Shown here one piece after another: positions 54,431 to 62,725 of a DNA stretch of 64,000 nucleotides. The notes beneath the pieces were generated by a model, which searched no databases, was not told where the DNA came from, and saw nothing but the letters and a program-made list of their open reading frames with translations. The translations under genes and the position numbers were made by a program. This DNA comes from Bacteroidales bacterium (GTDB taxonomy: Bacteria; Bacteroidota; Bacteroidia; Bacteroidales; UBA932), in assembly GCA_011620605.1 (NCBI GenBank), contig WOYW01000011.1:62001-126000 (forward strand), written 5' to 3'. Numbering within the stretch: the stretch's first letter is position 1; each line of letters starts with the position of its first letter.

Positions 54431-55222
54431 ATGCACTACGGGAAGAACTATACATCCATACGCCTGATCTTTTTGTTTTTATCCGGTGTTATGTTACTTT
54501 TCATAGTGGCACCTCTGCTGGGACTCTTCTTTTCAACATCCGTTCCCGGTCTTTTTGAAACGTTTAAAGACCGTGAGGTTACTTCCAGTATCGGTCTGTC
54601 GTTGGGTGTATCGGCTTTGTTTACCATTCTGGCCGGTGTATTTGCACTCCCGCTGGCTTATATAATGGCCCGGAAAGAGTTCCGGGGTAAAGCTATCGTT
54701 CAGGGTTTGATTGACATTCCTATAGTATTACCTCATTCAGCCGCCGGGATCGCCGTACTTGGCTTCATTTCCAGGGATTCCGCCCTGGGAAAATTTGCAG
54801 ACATCCTGGGATTCAACCTGGTGGGGAGTCCTTTTGCCATTGGGGTGGCTATGGCTTTTGTAAGCGTTCCATTCCTTATCAACGCGGCCCGTGACGGATT
54901 CCAGGCCGTTCCCGAGCGGCTGGAACAGGCGGCCCGTTCCCTGGGAGCATCTCCTTTCAGGGTTTTCCGTCAAATTTCACTGCCCCTGGCCAAGCCTTCT
55001 GTCATTACCGGATTGGTAATGATGTTCGCCCGGGGGATGAGTGAATTCGGGGCCGTTGTCATTGTGGCATATCACCCCATGACTACGCCCGTATTGATCT
55101 TTGACCGCTTCAATTCCTACGGCCTGGATTACGCCAGGCCGGTGGCCGTGTTATTTATTATAATATGTATCCTGGTCTTTATTGCGTTGCGACTGCTGGG
55201 CCGAAAAAGAAAAGAAACCTGA
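54431..55222 (+). CDS. modB: Molybdate/tungstate ABC transporter permease
   Basis: This is an inner-membrane permease of 263 aa with about six transmembrane segments. The EAA loop reads EQAARSLGASPFRVFRQISLPLAKP and is followed by GMSEFGAVVIVAYHP, typical of ModB/WtpB. It forms the channel for oxyanion import with the ATPase starting 1 bp downstream. The WtpA-like binding protein nearby suggests tungstate as well as molybdate. The metal is inferred. Confidence 0.9.
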   Translation: MHYGKNYTSIRLIFLFLSGVMLLFIVAPLLGLFFSTSVPGLFETFKDREVTSSIGLSLGVSALFTILAGVFALPLAYIMARKEFRGKAIVQGLIDIPIVLPHSAAGIAVLGFISRDSALGKFADILGFNLVGSPFAIGVAMAFVSVPFLINAARDGFQAVPERLEQAARSLGASPFRVFRQISLPLAKPSVITGLVMMFARGMSEFGAVVIVAYHPMTTPVLIFDRFNSYGLDYARPVAVLFIIICILVFIALRLLGRKRKET

Positions 55223-55223
55223 T

Positions 55224-55841
55224 ATGCTTTCCTGCAGAAATATGGAGTATTCGGTTGGGGATTTTACTCTCAGGGACTTTTCACTGGAACTGGAAAGGGG
55301 AGATTATTGCGCCCTGCTGGGGCCTTCGGGTTCCGGGAAAACGGTTATACTGGAACTTATTGCCGGGCTCAGACCGTTGAAAAAAGGATCTGTTTTTATT
55401 GAAGGGAAAGACCATACGCTCACACCGCCCCAACACAGACCGGTAGGTCTTTTGTTCCAGGATTATGCGCTTTTCCCGCATATGTCTGTTTATGAAAATA
55501 TTGCTTATCCTTTAAATATAAGGGGAATAAACAAGATAGAAGTCTGGGAGACGGTACGTACTTTTGCTGCTGAGCTTGATATCTCCAAACATTTAAACCG
55601 GATGCCCGGCACATTATCCGGGGGAGAAAAACAACGCGTTGCCCTGGCCAGGACGTTGGTCATTCACCCGTTGGTATTGTTACTGGACGAGCCGATGTCC
55701 GCTCTGGATGCCCCGCTCAGGGAAAACTCCGTTGCTTTGTTGAATAATGTATCGGCAAAAGGGATTACCATTTTGCACGTTACACATGATCCCTCGGAAG
55801 TCTGTACTCTGGCTAACCGCCGGATATCTATTGTCCCATAA
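55224..55841 (+). CDS. modC: Molybdate/tungstate ABC transporter ATP-binding protein (no TOBE domain)
   Basis: This is an ABC ATPase of about 205 aa from the ATG at 55224. It has Walker A GPSGSGKT, Q-loop FQDYALFPHM, signature LSGGEKQRVALAR, Walker B LLLDEPMSALD and the switch His in VTHD. It ends right after the nucleotide domain and so lacks the C-terminal TOBE (oxyanion-binding) domain of classic ModC. It follows the permease gene by 1 bp. Its 3' end overlaps the convergent binding-protein gene by 14 bp. Confidence 0.9.
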   Translation: MLSCRNMEYSVGDFTLRDFSLELERGDYCALLGPSGSGKTVILELIAGLRPLKKGSVFIEGKDHTLTPPQHRPVGLLFQDYALFPHMSVYENIAYPLNIRGINKIEVWETVRTFAAELDISKHLNRMPGTLSGGEKQRVALARTLVIHPLVLLLDEPMSALDAPLRENSVALLNNVSAKGITILHVTHDPSEVCTLANRRISIVP

Positions 55842-56721
55842 CCCGCAGGATCTTCTGTCCCCCTTCGGGATCCATCAGGAAATGGGCAAATTTCTTGGCC
55901 AGTTCGGGATTCTCGGCATTGAGAGGTATGGTATAACTGTATACGATAGGCGTTCCGTTTACGGTAACGGAATCAGTAGGACTGCCGCCCCGGATCTTCA
56001 GGGTTGCCTGTGAATAATGTGAGGCCAGGGATCTATCTCCCAGGTTGATCCGGGCAGGCAATTCCACATAAAAGAGGTTGTGTTGCAGGGCTATGGATTT
56101 GTAAATAAATATATAGTCAATGGAGTGGTTGCCCAGTAAAGCCAGCAGATCCACTTCCTTGGGCCTGATAAAACGCCGGTCTTTTTTGGTGAAATCCGCT
56201 ACCGTAAAAGAGCGTATGCCGGGCTTTCCCCTGTAATAGTCTTCAGCCAGTTGCAACATAAGTAGAGTGCGGTACCCGCAGGGATCCGCATTGGGGTCTG
56301 AACGACCGAAAAACACATCGGGTGATAGCAATATGTCCGGCCAGTTCCCGCTATTGATCTCACCGGCCCGGCGTGACTCACCGGTAAAGGCAATGACCAT
56401 GCAGTTAGAGGCAAAAGTCTGGTTTATATAAGCATATTCGGGTATGAGTAATTTTTCAATAACCTGATAATCGGCAGATGCCAGGATATCGCAGGAACGT
56501 CCCAGTTCCGTGATCTTGCGTGCGCAATCCACACTGCCAGCCGCTTCCATACGGAATTGCGTTTTGGGATGCATCACGGTAAAACTGTCTGCCAGGGCTT
56601 TCATGGGCAGGGAAAGGCTGCCGGCATGAAATACCACCAACCGGTTCTCTTTGCCAGAATTTTGACAGGAAACGAAAGAAAACACCAGGAGGATCAGGAT
56701 AAAGGGAATGATCTTTTTCAT
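55828..56721 (-). CDS. wtpA: WtpA-like tungstate/molybdate-binding lipoprotein
   Basis: This is a lipoprotein (lipobox SFVSC) of 297 aa resembling WtpA of archaeal tungstate transporters: LVVFHAGSLSLPM, AAGSVDCARKITELGR, DILASADYQVIEKLLIP and the FASNCMVIAFT region. It would capture tungstate or molybdate in the periplasm for the permease/ATPase pair. Unusually it is encoded on the strand opposite to those partners, in the operon with the two-domain lipoprotein, ThiS-like and ThiF-like genes. Confidence 0.88.
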   Translation of the reverse strand: MKKIIPFILILLVFSFVSCQNSGKENRLVVFHAGSLSLPMKALADSFTVMHPKTQFRMEAAGSVDCARKITELGRSCDILASADYQVIEKLLIPEYAYINQTFASNCMVIAFTGESRRAGEINSGNWPDILLSPDVFFGRSDPNADPCGYRTLLMLQLAEDYYRGKPGIRSFTVADFTKKDRRFIRPKEVDLLALLGNHSIDYIFIYKSIALQHNLFYVELPARINLGDRSLASHYSQATLKIRGGSPTDSVTVNGTPIVYSYTIPLNAENPELAKKFAHFLMDPEGGQKILRVMGQ

Positions 56722-56725
56722 AACG

Positions 56726-57805
56726 TTACTGTGGATTTACAAGTCTTATCTCACCAAGACCTTTGATGCACCGGTCGGCAAAAGCATCGCCGGCGGCATA
56801 AAGTGTAAATGAATTTCCTTCTTTGACAAGCAGCGGTTCCCTGTGGTCGTTGCGGTTAATCAACTCGGCAAGGGAAAAGGCAGCCCGGTATCCGTCCACA
56901 CCGGCTATGCTCATCATTCCGGAGCGTATGGCACGGTAATTATTCGAAGGAAACCAGGGGGCAAGCACCCGGTTGATCTGCCGGCCTTCGAATTCCCTGA
57001 CTCGTTTGTATCCGGTGCTGTTTCCGTAAAACAGGGTGGTGTGGCTGATCAGGGGCAGATCAAGGGGCATGTCTGTAATCACAGCCAGGGTATCCTGCAG
57101 CAAAGACATGACAGCAAGCTTGCCCGGATCGTTCTCCAAAACTACGGGGTCTCTGTCTACTATATAATTGCCCTTCAGCGACCTGATGGTAATCCGCGAG
57201 GGGGATTTGATGTTTCTTTCAGAGATCAGATCCGATTCCACTACCAGCTGCGTTTGGTCGGGTAATTCCCATAATTCTCCCGTTTTGCCTGGAATGACTC
57301 GGGTTACCCGTTTGGCAATAACTATTCCATAGGGATTGGCCGAGTAAAAGATCTCTCCCCAGGAAAAGACGGTCATATCACCCTGTTCGTTCCGCACTTC
57401 TATGTAAATATCCACCGGGGGCCAAAAATCTTCTTTGCTGTCCTTATCAACTTTCAGTGTGCTTAGAATATCGCATAAGGCATATCCGTCGTAGCGGAAA
57501 GCCCCCCTGAAGGCGATGGAATCTCCTTCAGGACAGTAAATGGCTTCTTTAACGGTAACGGTCCTTAACGGAAACCGGGAAAGCTTGATCTCTGTTTCTT
57601 CTTCAACTTCCCCGTTAATCAGGAGTCTTTTAGGGCCGGGAAGGGTCGTGTATGCCTCCCTGTTGAAATAATTATTGGAGCCTGAGTTCCACACCAGGGT
57701 GGATCCGCTTATGGCATCCAGGTCCAGGGAAATGCATGAACTTAGGAGGCTGCAGGATAATAAGACAGCCGACAGGGTAAGGAATGGGTAGTATTTTATT
57801 TTCAT
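56726..57805 (-). CDS. Lipoprotein with two sulfite-oxidase-fold-like repeats
   Basis: This is a lipoprotein of 359 aa (Cys24 in LLSSC) starting at ATG 57805; an upstream in-frame TTG overlaps the ThiS-like gene. Residues about 55 to 215 resemble the oxidoreductase molybdopterin-binding (SUOX) fold: a KRLLINGEVEEE start, IYCPEG (Cys91, near the position of the metal-ligand Cys), FRGAFRYDGYALCDIL and FSWGEIFYSANPYGIVIAKRV. A second, more degenerate repeat covers about 255 to 355 (DGYRAAFSLAELINR, FADRCIKGLGEIRLV). Cofactor binding is doubtful because the export signal is Sec-type. It sits in a metal-uptake and cofactor operon; the function is unknown. Confidence 0.65.
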   Translation of the reverse strand: MKIKYYPFLTLSAVLLSCSLLSSCISLDLDAISGSTLVWNSGSNNYFNREAYTTLPGPKRLLINGEVEEETEIKLSRFPLRTVTVKEAIYCPEGDSIAFRGAFRYDGYALCDILSTLKVDKDSKEDFWPPVDIYIEVRNEQGDMTVFSWGEIFYSANPYGIVIAKRVTRVIPGKTGELWELPDQTQLVVESDLISERNIKSPSRITIRSLKGNYIVDRDPVVLENDPGKLAVMSLLQDTLAVITDMPLDLPLISHTTLFYGNSTGYKRVREFEGRQINRVLAPWFPSNNYRAIRSGMMSIAGVDGYRAAFSLAELINRNDHREPLLVKEGNSFTLYAAGDAFADRCIKGLGEIRLVNPQ

Positions 57806-57825
57806 AATTGTTGTATTGATCCGGT

Positions 57826-58029
57826 TCAACCTCCGCTTACAAGATGTATGATGTCCAGGCGATCTCCATCCCGCACAACGGTCAGGGGCCAGGACTCCCT
57901 GGGGATGAGCGTCCCGTTGAGCTTCACTATGAGCATTTTAAAATGAAACGATTTTTCGTCCATGATTTGGGTAATGCTCATTTCTTGCGGGGAAAAGGTT
58001 TCTATGCGGTTATTCAGTGTGATGGTCAT
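57826..58029 (-). CDS. ThiS/MoaD-like sulfur carrier
   Basis: This is a beta-grasp protein of 67 aa ending in Gly-Gly (HLVSGG), the form that is adenylated and thiocarboxylated. The sequence near VKLNGTLIPRESW...VRDGDRLDIIHLVSGG is ThiS-like. No thiazole genes (thiG, thiH) are nearby, so it may serve as sulfur donor for pterin cofactor or for the AOR system. It lies 5 bp after the ThiF-like gene. Confidence 0.82.
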   Translation of the reverse strand: MTITLNNRIETFSPQEMSITQIMDEKSFHFKMLIVKLNGTLIPRESWPLTVVRDGDRLDIIHLVSGG

Positions 58030-58034
58030 AAGTT

Positions 58035-58628
58035 TTATAACGGTTTTTCCTGTAATAAAAGTTCCAGGGCCAGGTCGGCCTGCATCATGGCGACCATGAT
58101 CACCCGCGGGGCCAGCAAAGGTACAAGTTTTTCATTGGTTTCCCTTTGGTCACCGCAAATGTACAGATTGCCGGATCTTTGCACGCGCAGGGTTTCCGGG
58201 CTGCCGTACCCGGCAATTCCGGAACCCATGATCAGTGGTTTGGCAGGATAATGTGCGATCATCCACTCGGCAAACCATTTTTTTTCATCGGCGCAGTCAA
58301 AAGCTTCAATGACCACGTCGCATGAGCCGAACAGGGATCCGGCGTTAAGGGCCGTTATTTTGCAGAAATGTGCTTCCACATCTGCCTTGGGATTGATGTG
58401 CAATAAATTCTCCCTGAGTGCATCCACTTTACTTTGACCTTCCTGGTCGGCAAAAAAGAATTGCCGGTTGAGGTTTGGTTTGGTCACAATATCGTAGTCG
58501 GCAATAACCAGGTGACCTACACCGCTTCTGACCAGTGCAGCGGCCACGTTGGAGCCCAGTCCCCCGGCACCGGCAATGCCCGCTTTTTTTACACTAAGGT
58601 GCGATGTAATATTTTGTATAATGGTCAT
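58035..58628 (-). CDS. ThiF/MoeB-like E1 adenylyltransferase
   Basis: This is a protein of about 197 aa from the ATG at 58628 (an in-frame TTG lies further upstream). It has the E1 Rossmann motif GIAGAGGLGSNVAAALVRSGVG, DYDIVTKPNLNRQF and the conserved DCADEK segment. This short form lacks the C-terminal rhodanese domain of MoeB relatives. It should adenylate the Gly-Gly end of the adjacent ThiS-like carrier. First gene of the minus-strand operon ending in wtpA. Confidence 0.85.
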   Translation of the reverse strand: MTIIQNITSHLSVKKAGIAGAGGLGSNVAAALVRSGVGHLVIADYDIVTKPNLNRQFFFADQEGQSKVDALRENLLHINPKADVEAHFCKITALNAGSLFGSCDVVIEAFDCADEKKWFAEWMIAHYPAKPLIMGSGIAGYGSPETLRVQRSGNLYICGDQRETNEKLVPLLAPRVIMVAMMQADLALELLLQEKPL

Positions 58629-58634
58629 TTTCCC

Positions 58635-58655
58635 TATTTTTGCAATACAAATATA
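58635..58655. promoter_or_regulatory. Overlapping divergent promoters of AOR and ThiF operon
   Basis: TATTTTTG on the + strand (58635-58642) faces AOR and TATATTTG on the minus strand (58648-58655) faces the ThiF-like gene. Both are perfect -7 matches, 5 bp apart, so polymerases would compete. The gap between the two ATGs is 44 bp. Confidence 0.55.
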
Positions 58656-58672
58656 CAACTAAAACACCGTTT

Positions 58673-60823
58673 ATGAATGCAATAATTGGTAACCGTAAAG
58701 TTCTGGTCAAAATCCCTTATACCTGGAAGCCACTGGACAAGGGATATTCAGACCAAAGCCTTTATGTAAATCTGGATACATTCAATGCAGAAGTGCATCC
58801 CGTAGATCCTCAGGTGAAGGAAAAGTTTGTAGGAGGAAAGGGGTACGGGCTGAGGATGCTTTGGGATGCCGTAACTCCAAAGACCAAATGGAGTGACCCT
58901 GAAAACGAGATCGTCATTTCAGGAGGACCAGTATGCGGGGTCACACAATACGCGGGATCGGGGAAAAGCATCTGTGTGGGTTTGTCCCCGCTTACGGAAA
59001 GGGTTGTGGATTCTAATGTGGGAGGTCATTTTGGCCCTCATTTGAAATTTGCAGGCTTCGATGCGCTGGAAGTACAGGGGATCGCTCCTCGGGAAGTGAT
59101 CGTGTATATTAACGGTGTGGACCATGAGGTGGAATTTTTTGCTCCCCCGGAAAGCATGCACATAGACTCACACCTGCTGGCAGAAGAATTGCACGAAATG
59201 TTTGCCGACAACGAAAGCGACAAACTGAACGTTTCTGTTGTATCTACAGGTCAGGCAGCTGACCACTCGCTGGTGGGAATGCTAAATTTTTCTTTTTACG
59301 ATGTCAAGCGGAAGAAGATCCGCCTTAAACAGGCAGGCCGTGGCGGTCTGGGAACACTGATGCGTCATAAAAACGTTCGTGCTATAGTGGCGAAGGTCCC
59401 TAAAGTATCGGGTAAACTGAACAACGTGGTGGATATGCCGGCCATACTGGAAAGAGGAAAACGTTTCAATAAGGAAATGAACGAGATGGATGACATCCAG
59501 TGCCAGATGCGTAAAGCAGGAACGGCTCACCTAATGGGCGTCATGGAAAAATACGACCTGCTACCGGTGATGAATTTCAAATACGGGGATCATGAGGATT
59601 GCCACAAGATTGACATGGAAGTGTGGAAAAAACACTTTTCCCAGGGAATTCCGGACGGATGCTGGCTGGGATGTACTATGATGTGTTCCAAAGGAATAGA
59701 CGATTTTGAACTTAGAACAGGTCCTTACAAAGGTTCAAAGGTTCTTGTAGACGGTCCCGAATACGAAACCGCCGCTGCGCTGGGGTCCAACCTGGCTATT
59801 TTTGATCCTTTGTACGTGGCAGAACAGAATTTTTACTGTGACACTTACGGGATATGTACCATATCCTGGGGCAATATCATGGCATTTATCATGGAATGCT
59901 GGGAAAACGGCATCCTGAACAAAGAACGCACGGGAGGTCTGGAATTGAGTTGGGGAAACGCTCCGGCTGCCCTGGAATGTATGCACCAGCTGGCCCGCGG
60001 GGAAGGGTTTGGCCTGGTTGCCGGAATGGGCGTAAAAAAGATGAAAGAAATGTTCATCGAAAAAGGATGGGGCGATCCTGAATTCCTCACTGACATTGCC
60101 ATGGAAAACAAAGGCATGGAATATTCCATGTACGTTTCCAAGGAATCGCTGGCCCAGCAGGGCGGGTATGCCATGACCAACAAAGGACCGCAACACGATG
60201 AAGCCTGGCTGATCTTCATGGATATGATTAATAACCAGATACCCACATTTGAGGATAAGGCCGAGGCCCTCCATTATTTTCCCATGTTCCGTACCTGGTT
60301 CGGATTGGCCGGATTCTGTAAATTGTGCTGGAACGACATAGAACCAGCCGATAACGCCCAAACCGATGAGCCGGCAAAGGTTCCCGAACACGTGGATAAC
60401 TACGTGACCGTGTTCAAAGCCGTAACGGGAAGGGATTTTGACAAGGAAGAATTGATCCGTATGTCGGAAAGGGTCTACAATTTCCAGCGGATCTTCAATA
60501 TCCGCATGGGCTACGGCCTTCGGAAGGACGATGCACAACCTTACCGTGCCTGCGGACCCGTGACCCTGGAGGAATATCTTTCAAGACAGGAGCGGTACGA
60601 CAGACAACTGAAAGAAGACATTGGCCTGGATCCCGCATCCATGTCACTTGACCAAAAACGCCAGGCGTTGCGCAAGTACAGGGAAGATCGTTACGAACGC
60701 CTGCTGGATGCCGTATACAAACGCAGGGGGTGGAATTCCAACGGGGTTCCGCGGATTGAATTCCTGCAGAAAATTGGGATGGACCTTCCGGAACTTATGG
60801 AAGTTGTAAAACCTTTACAGTAA
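58673..60823 (+). CDS. aor: Aldehyde:ferredoxin oxidoreductase family protein (tungsten enzyme)
   Basis: This is an AOR-family protein of 716 aa starting at MNAIIGNRKVL (58673), which has a 31-bp spacing from the -7 box. N-terminal marks are VGGKGYGLRMLWD, SGGPVCGVTQYAGSGKS and NVGGHFGPHLKFAGFDALEVQG. Iron-sulfur cluster ligands are probably Cys330, Cys334 and Cys338 in GCWLGCTMMC, plus Cys549 or Cys552 in FCKLCWND. Family members bind a bis-pterin tungsten cofactor and oxidise aldehydes or reduce acids. The oxyanion uptake and pterin genes next to it support a tungsten enzyme; the substrate is unknown. The 3' end overlaps convergent htpG by 9 bp. Confidence 0.9.
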   Translation: MNAIIGNRKVLVKIPYTWKPLDKGYSDQSLYVNLDTFNAEVHPVDPQVKEKFVGGKGYGLRMLWDAVTPKTKWSDPENEIVISGGPVCGVTQYAGSGKSICVGLSPLTERVVDSNVGGHFGPHLKFAGFDALEVQGIAPREVIVYINGVDHEVEFFAPPESMHIDSHLLAEELHEMFADNESDKLNVSVVSTGQAADHSLVGMLNFSFYDVKRKKIRLKQAGRGGLGTLMRHKNVRAIVAKVPKVSGKLNNVVDMPAILERGKRFNKEMNEMDDIQCQMRKAGTAHLMGVMEKYDLLPVMNFKYGDHEDCHKIDMEVWKKHFSQGIPDGCWLGCTMMCSKGIDDFELRTGPYKGSKVLVDGPEYETAAALGSNLAIFDPLYVAEQNFYCDTYGICTISWGNIMAFIMECWENGILNKERTGGLELSWGNAPAALECMHQLARGEGFGLVAGMGVKKMKEMFIEKGWGDPEFLTDIAMENKGMEYSMYVSKESLAQQGGYAMTNKGPQHDEAWLIFMDMINNQIPTFEDKAEALHYFPMFRTWFGLAGFCKLCWNDIEPADNAQTDEPAKVPEHVDNYVTVFKAVTGRDFDKEELIRMSERVYNFQRIFNIRMGYGLRKDDAQPYRACGPVTLEEYLSRQERYDRQLKEDIGLDPASMSLDQKRQALRKYREDRYERLLDAVYKRRGWNSNGVPRIEFLQKIGMDLPELMEVVKPLQ

Positions 60824-62659
60824 GTCTACACTCCTTTTTAAGAATGCATTGAGGGACTCGCCCTTGAGCAGGTTGTTGGCCAGCAGGGCAAGATCACAGA
60901 CCTGGCTTATGAGGTTCTTATCTTTTGTTTCCCGGATCTTTTGTATCAGGGGATGTTCAAAATTCACCACCAGCGAATAGGATTCGGGCATGGAACCCAT
61001 AAAATTCATACCTCCGCCCAGTGCTGACATTTCACGGTAACGGCGCATCCATTCACCCTGGGTTATGATCACAGGATTCTGTTTTACTCCCATATTCTCA
61101 AAATTGACAGTAAAGGTGACGTCTTTGGGTAATACTTCCTGGAACGCTTCCCGCAGTTCTTTTTCTTCATTTTCAGTCATATCCGGTTTGGAAAGTTCTT
61201 CCTTTTGGATCAGCTTTTCGGGGGTATCCGAATCTACTCGCACAAAACGTACATCCTTCATTTTGGATTCCAGCAGGTTGACAAAATGAGCACACAGGGG
61301 AGAATCCAGAAGCAGAACATCGTATCCTTTTTCTTTAGCGGCACTGATATAGGCATACTGATCTTCCATGTTGGTAGCATAGAGATAGACCAGTTTGTTG
61401 TCTTTATCCTTCTGTTTGGGTTCAATTAGAGTCTGGTATTCTTCAAAACTCAGGTATTTTCCGTCTGTGTTTTTAAACAGGGAAAATTTCAGGGCCCTGT
61501 CATAAAATTTTTCTTCCGTCAGCATCCCGTATTCTATGAAGAGTTTCAGGTTATCCCATTTTTCTTCCAGGGAAGACCGGTCGGTTTTGAAGATCTCTTC
61601 CAGGCGGTCGGCCACCTTTCTTGAAATGTGGTTTGAGATCTTTTTAACGTTGGAATCACTTTGCAGGTAGCTCCTGGATACGTTCAAAGGGATGTCCGGA
61701 GAGTCAATAACCCCATGCAGCAGGGTCAGAAAATCAGGGACGATGTGTTCCACGTTGTCGGTCACAAATACCTGATTGCAATACAGTTGTATCTTATTTC
61801 GGGTTACTTCCAGCTTGTCCTTGATCTTGGGGAAATACAACACGCCTGTAAGTTTGAAGGGATAATCCACGTTCAGATGGATCCAGAAAAGCGGATCTTC
61901 GGCCATAGGGTACAATTTGCCGTAGAAAGCTTTGTAATCCTCTTCTTTCAGATCTGTAGGTTTACGTGTCCAGAGGGGATTCACGTCATTAATGATATTG
62001 TCCTTGTCCAGAACGACCTCTTTTCCGTCTTTCCATTCTTTTTCCTTTCCGAAAGCGATCTCTACCGGGAGGAAGCTGCAGTATTTGTGGAGCAACATTT
62101 CTATCTGGCTTTCCTGGGCGTAGGATTCATGCTCGGCATAGAGGTGCAGCACAATATCGGTACCCCTGTCTTCTTTTTCTACCGGTTCCAGGATATATTC
62201 GGGTGTGCCTTTACAGGTCCATTTGACAGCCTGTGCTCCTTCATGCCATGACTTTGTGATGATCTCCACCTTTTTTGCCACCATGAAACTGGAATAGAAC
62301 CCCAATCCAAAATGGCCTATGATGTTGTTTGCCTGGTCTTTATATTTTTCAAGAAATTCGCCAGCACTTGAAAAAGCGATCTGGTTGATGTATTTGTCCA
62401 CTTCTTCGTCAGTCATGCCAATACCTCTGTCAGAGACGGTTATGGTCTTTTTTGACGGGTCGGAGCTGACCCTTATGGTCAGGTCGCCCAATTCACCTTT
62501 GATATCCCCTTTGGTCGCCAGCGCCTTGACTTTTTGTGTTGCATCTACTGCATTGGATATCAATTCCCTGAGAAAAATCTCATGATCTGAATACAAAAAT
62601 TTCTTAATGATGGGAAAAATGTCCTGGGTGGTTACCCCTATAGTACCTTTGTTTTTCAT
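60815..62659 (-). CDS. htpG: Molecular chaperone HtpG (Hsp90)
   Basis: This is a cytosolic Hsp90 homolog of about 614 aa. I place the start at MKNKGTIGVTTQDIF (62659); a longer in-frame start would add residues not matching the family. Motifs are LRELISNAVDAT, DRGIGMTDEEVD, GHFGLGFYSSFMVA and the middle-domain SRSYLQSD. It assists folding of client proteins under stress. It is unlikely to be functionally tied to AOR, which it meets tail to tail. Confidence 0.95.
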   Translation of the reverse strand: MKNKGTIGVTTQDIFPIIKKFLYSDHEIFLRELISNAVDATQKVKALATKGDIKGELGDLTIRVSSDPSKKTITVSDRGIGMTDEEVDKYINQIAFSSAGEFLEKYKDQANNIIGHFGLGFYSSFMVAKKVEIITKSWHEGAQAVKWTCKGTPEYILEPVEKEDRGTDIVLHLYAEHESYAQESQIEMLLHKYCSFLPVEIAFGKEKEWKDGKEVVLDKDNIINDVNPLWTRKPTDLKEEDYKAFYGKLYPMAEDPLFWIHLNVDYPFKLTGVLYFPKIKDKLEVTRNKIQLYCNQVFVTDNVEHIVPDFLTLLHGVIDSPDIPLNVSRSYLQSDSNVKKISNHISRKVADRLEEIFKTDRSSLEEKWDNLKLFIEYGMLTEEKFYDRALKFSLFKNTDGKYLSFEEYQTLIEPKQKDKDNKLVYLYATNMEDQYAYISAAKEKGYDVLLLDSPLCAHFVNLLESKMKDVRFVRVDSDTPEKLIQKEELSKPDMTENEEKELREAFQEVLPKDVTFTVNFENMGVKQNPVIITQGEWMRRYREMSALGGGMNFMGSMPESYSLVVNFEHPLIQKIRETKDKNLISQVCDLALLANNLLKGESLNAFLKRSVDLL

Positions 62660-62725
62660 AATAAATCCTTGTGGTTTTTGAACACTACCTGGTCTCAAAA
62701 ACCATTCCAGACAGGGGTGATATGA

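Noticed and set aside
59735-60538. Open frame of 267 codons on the minus strand inside AOR
   Set aside because: It is opposite a strongly conserved AOR region and has no domain.
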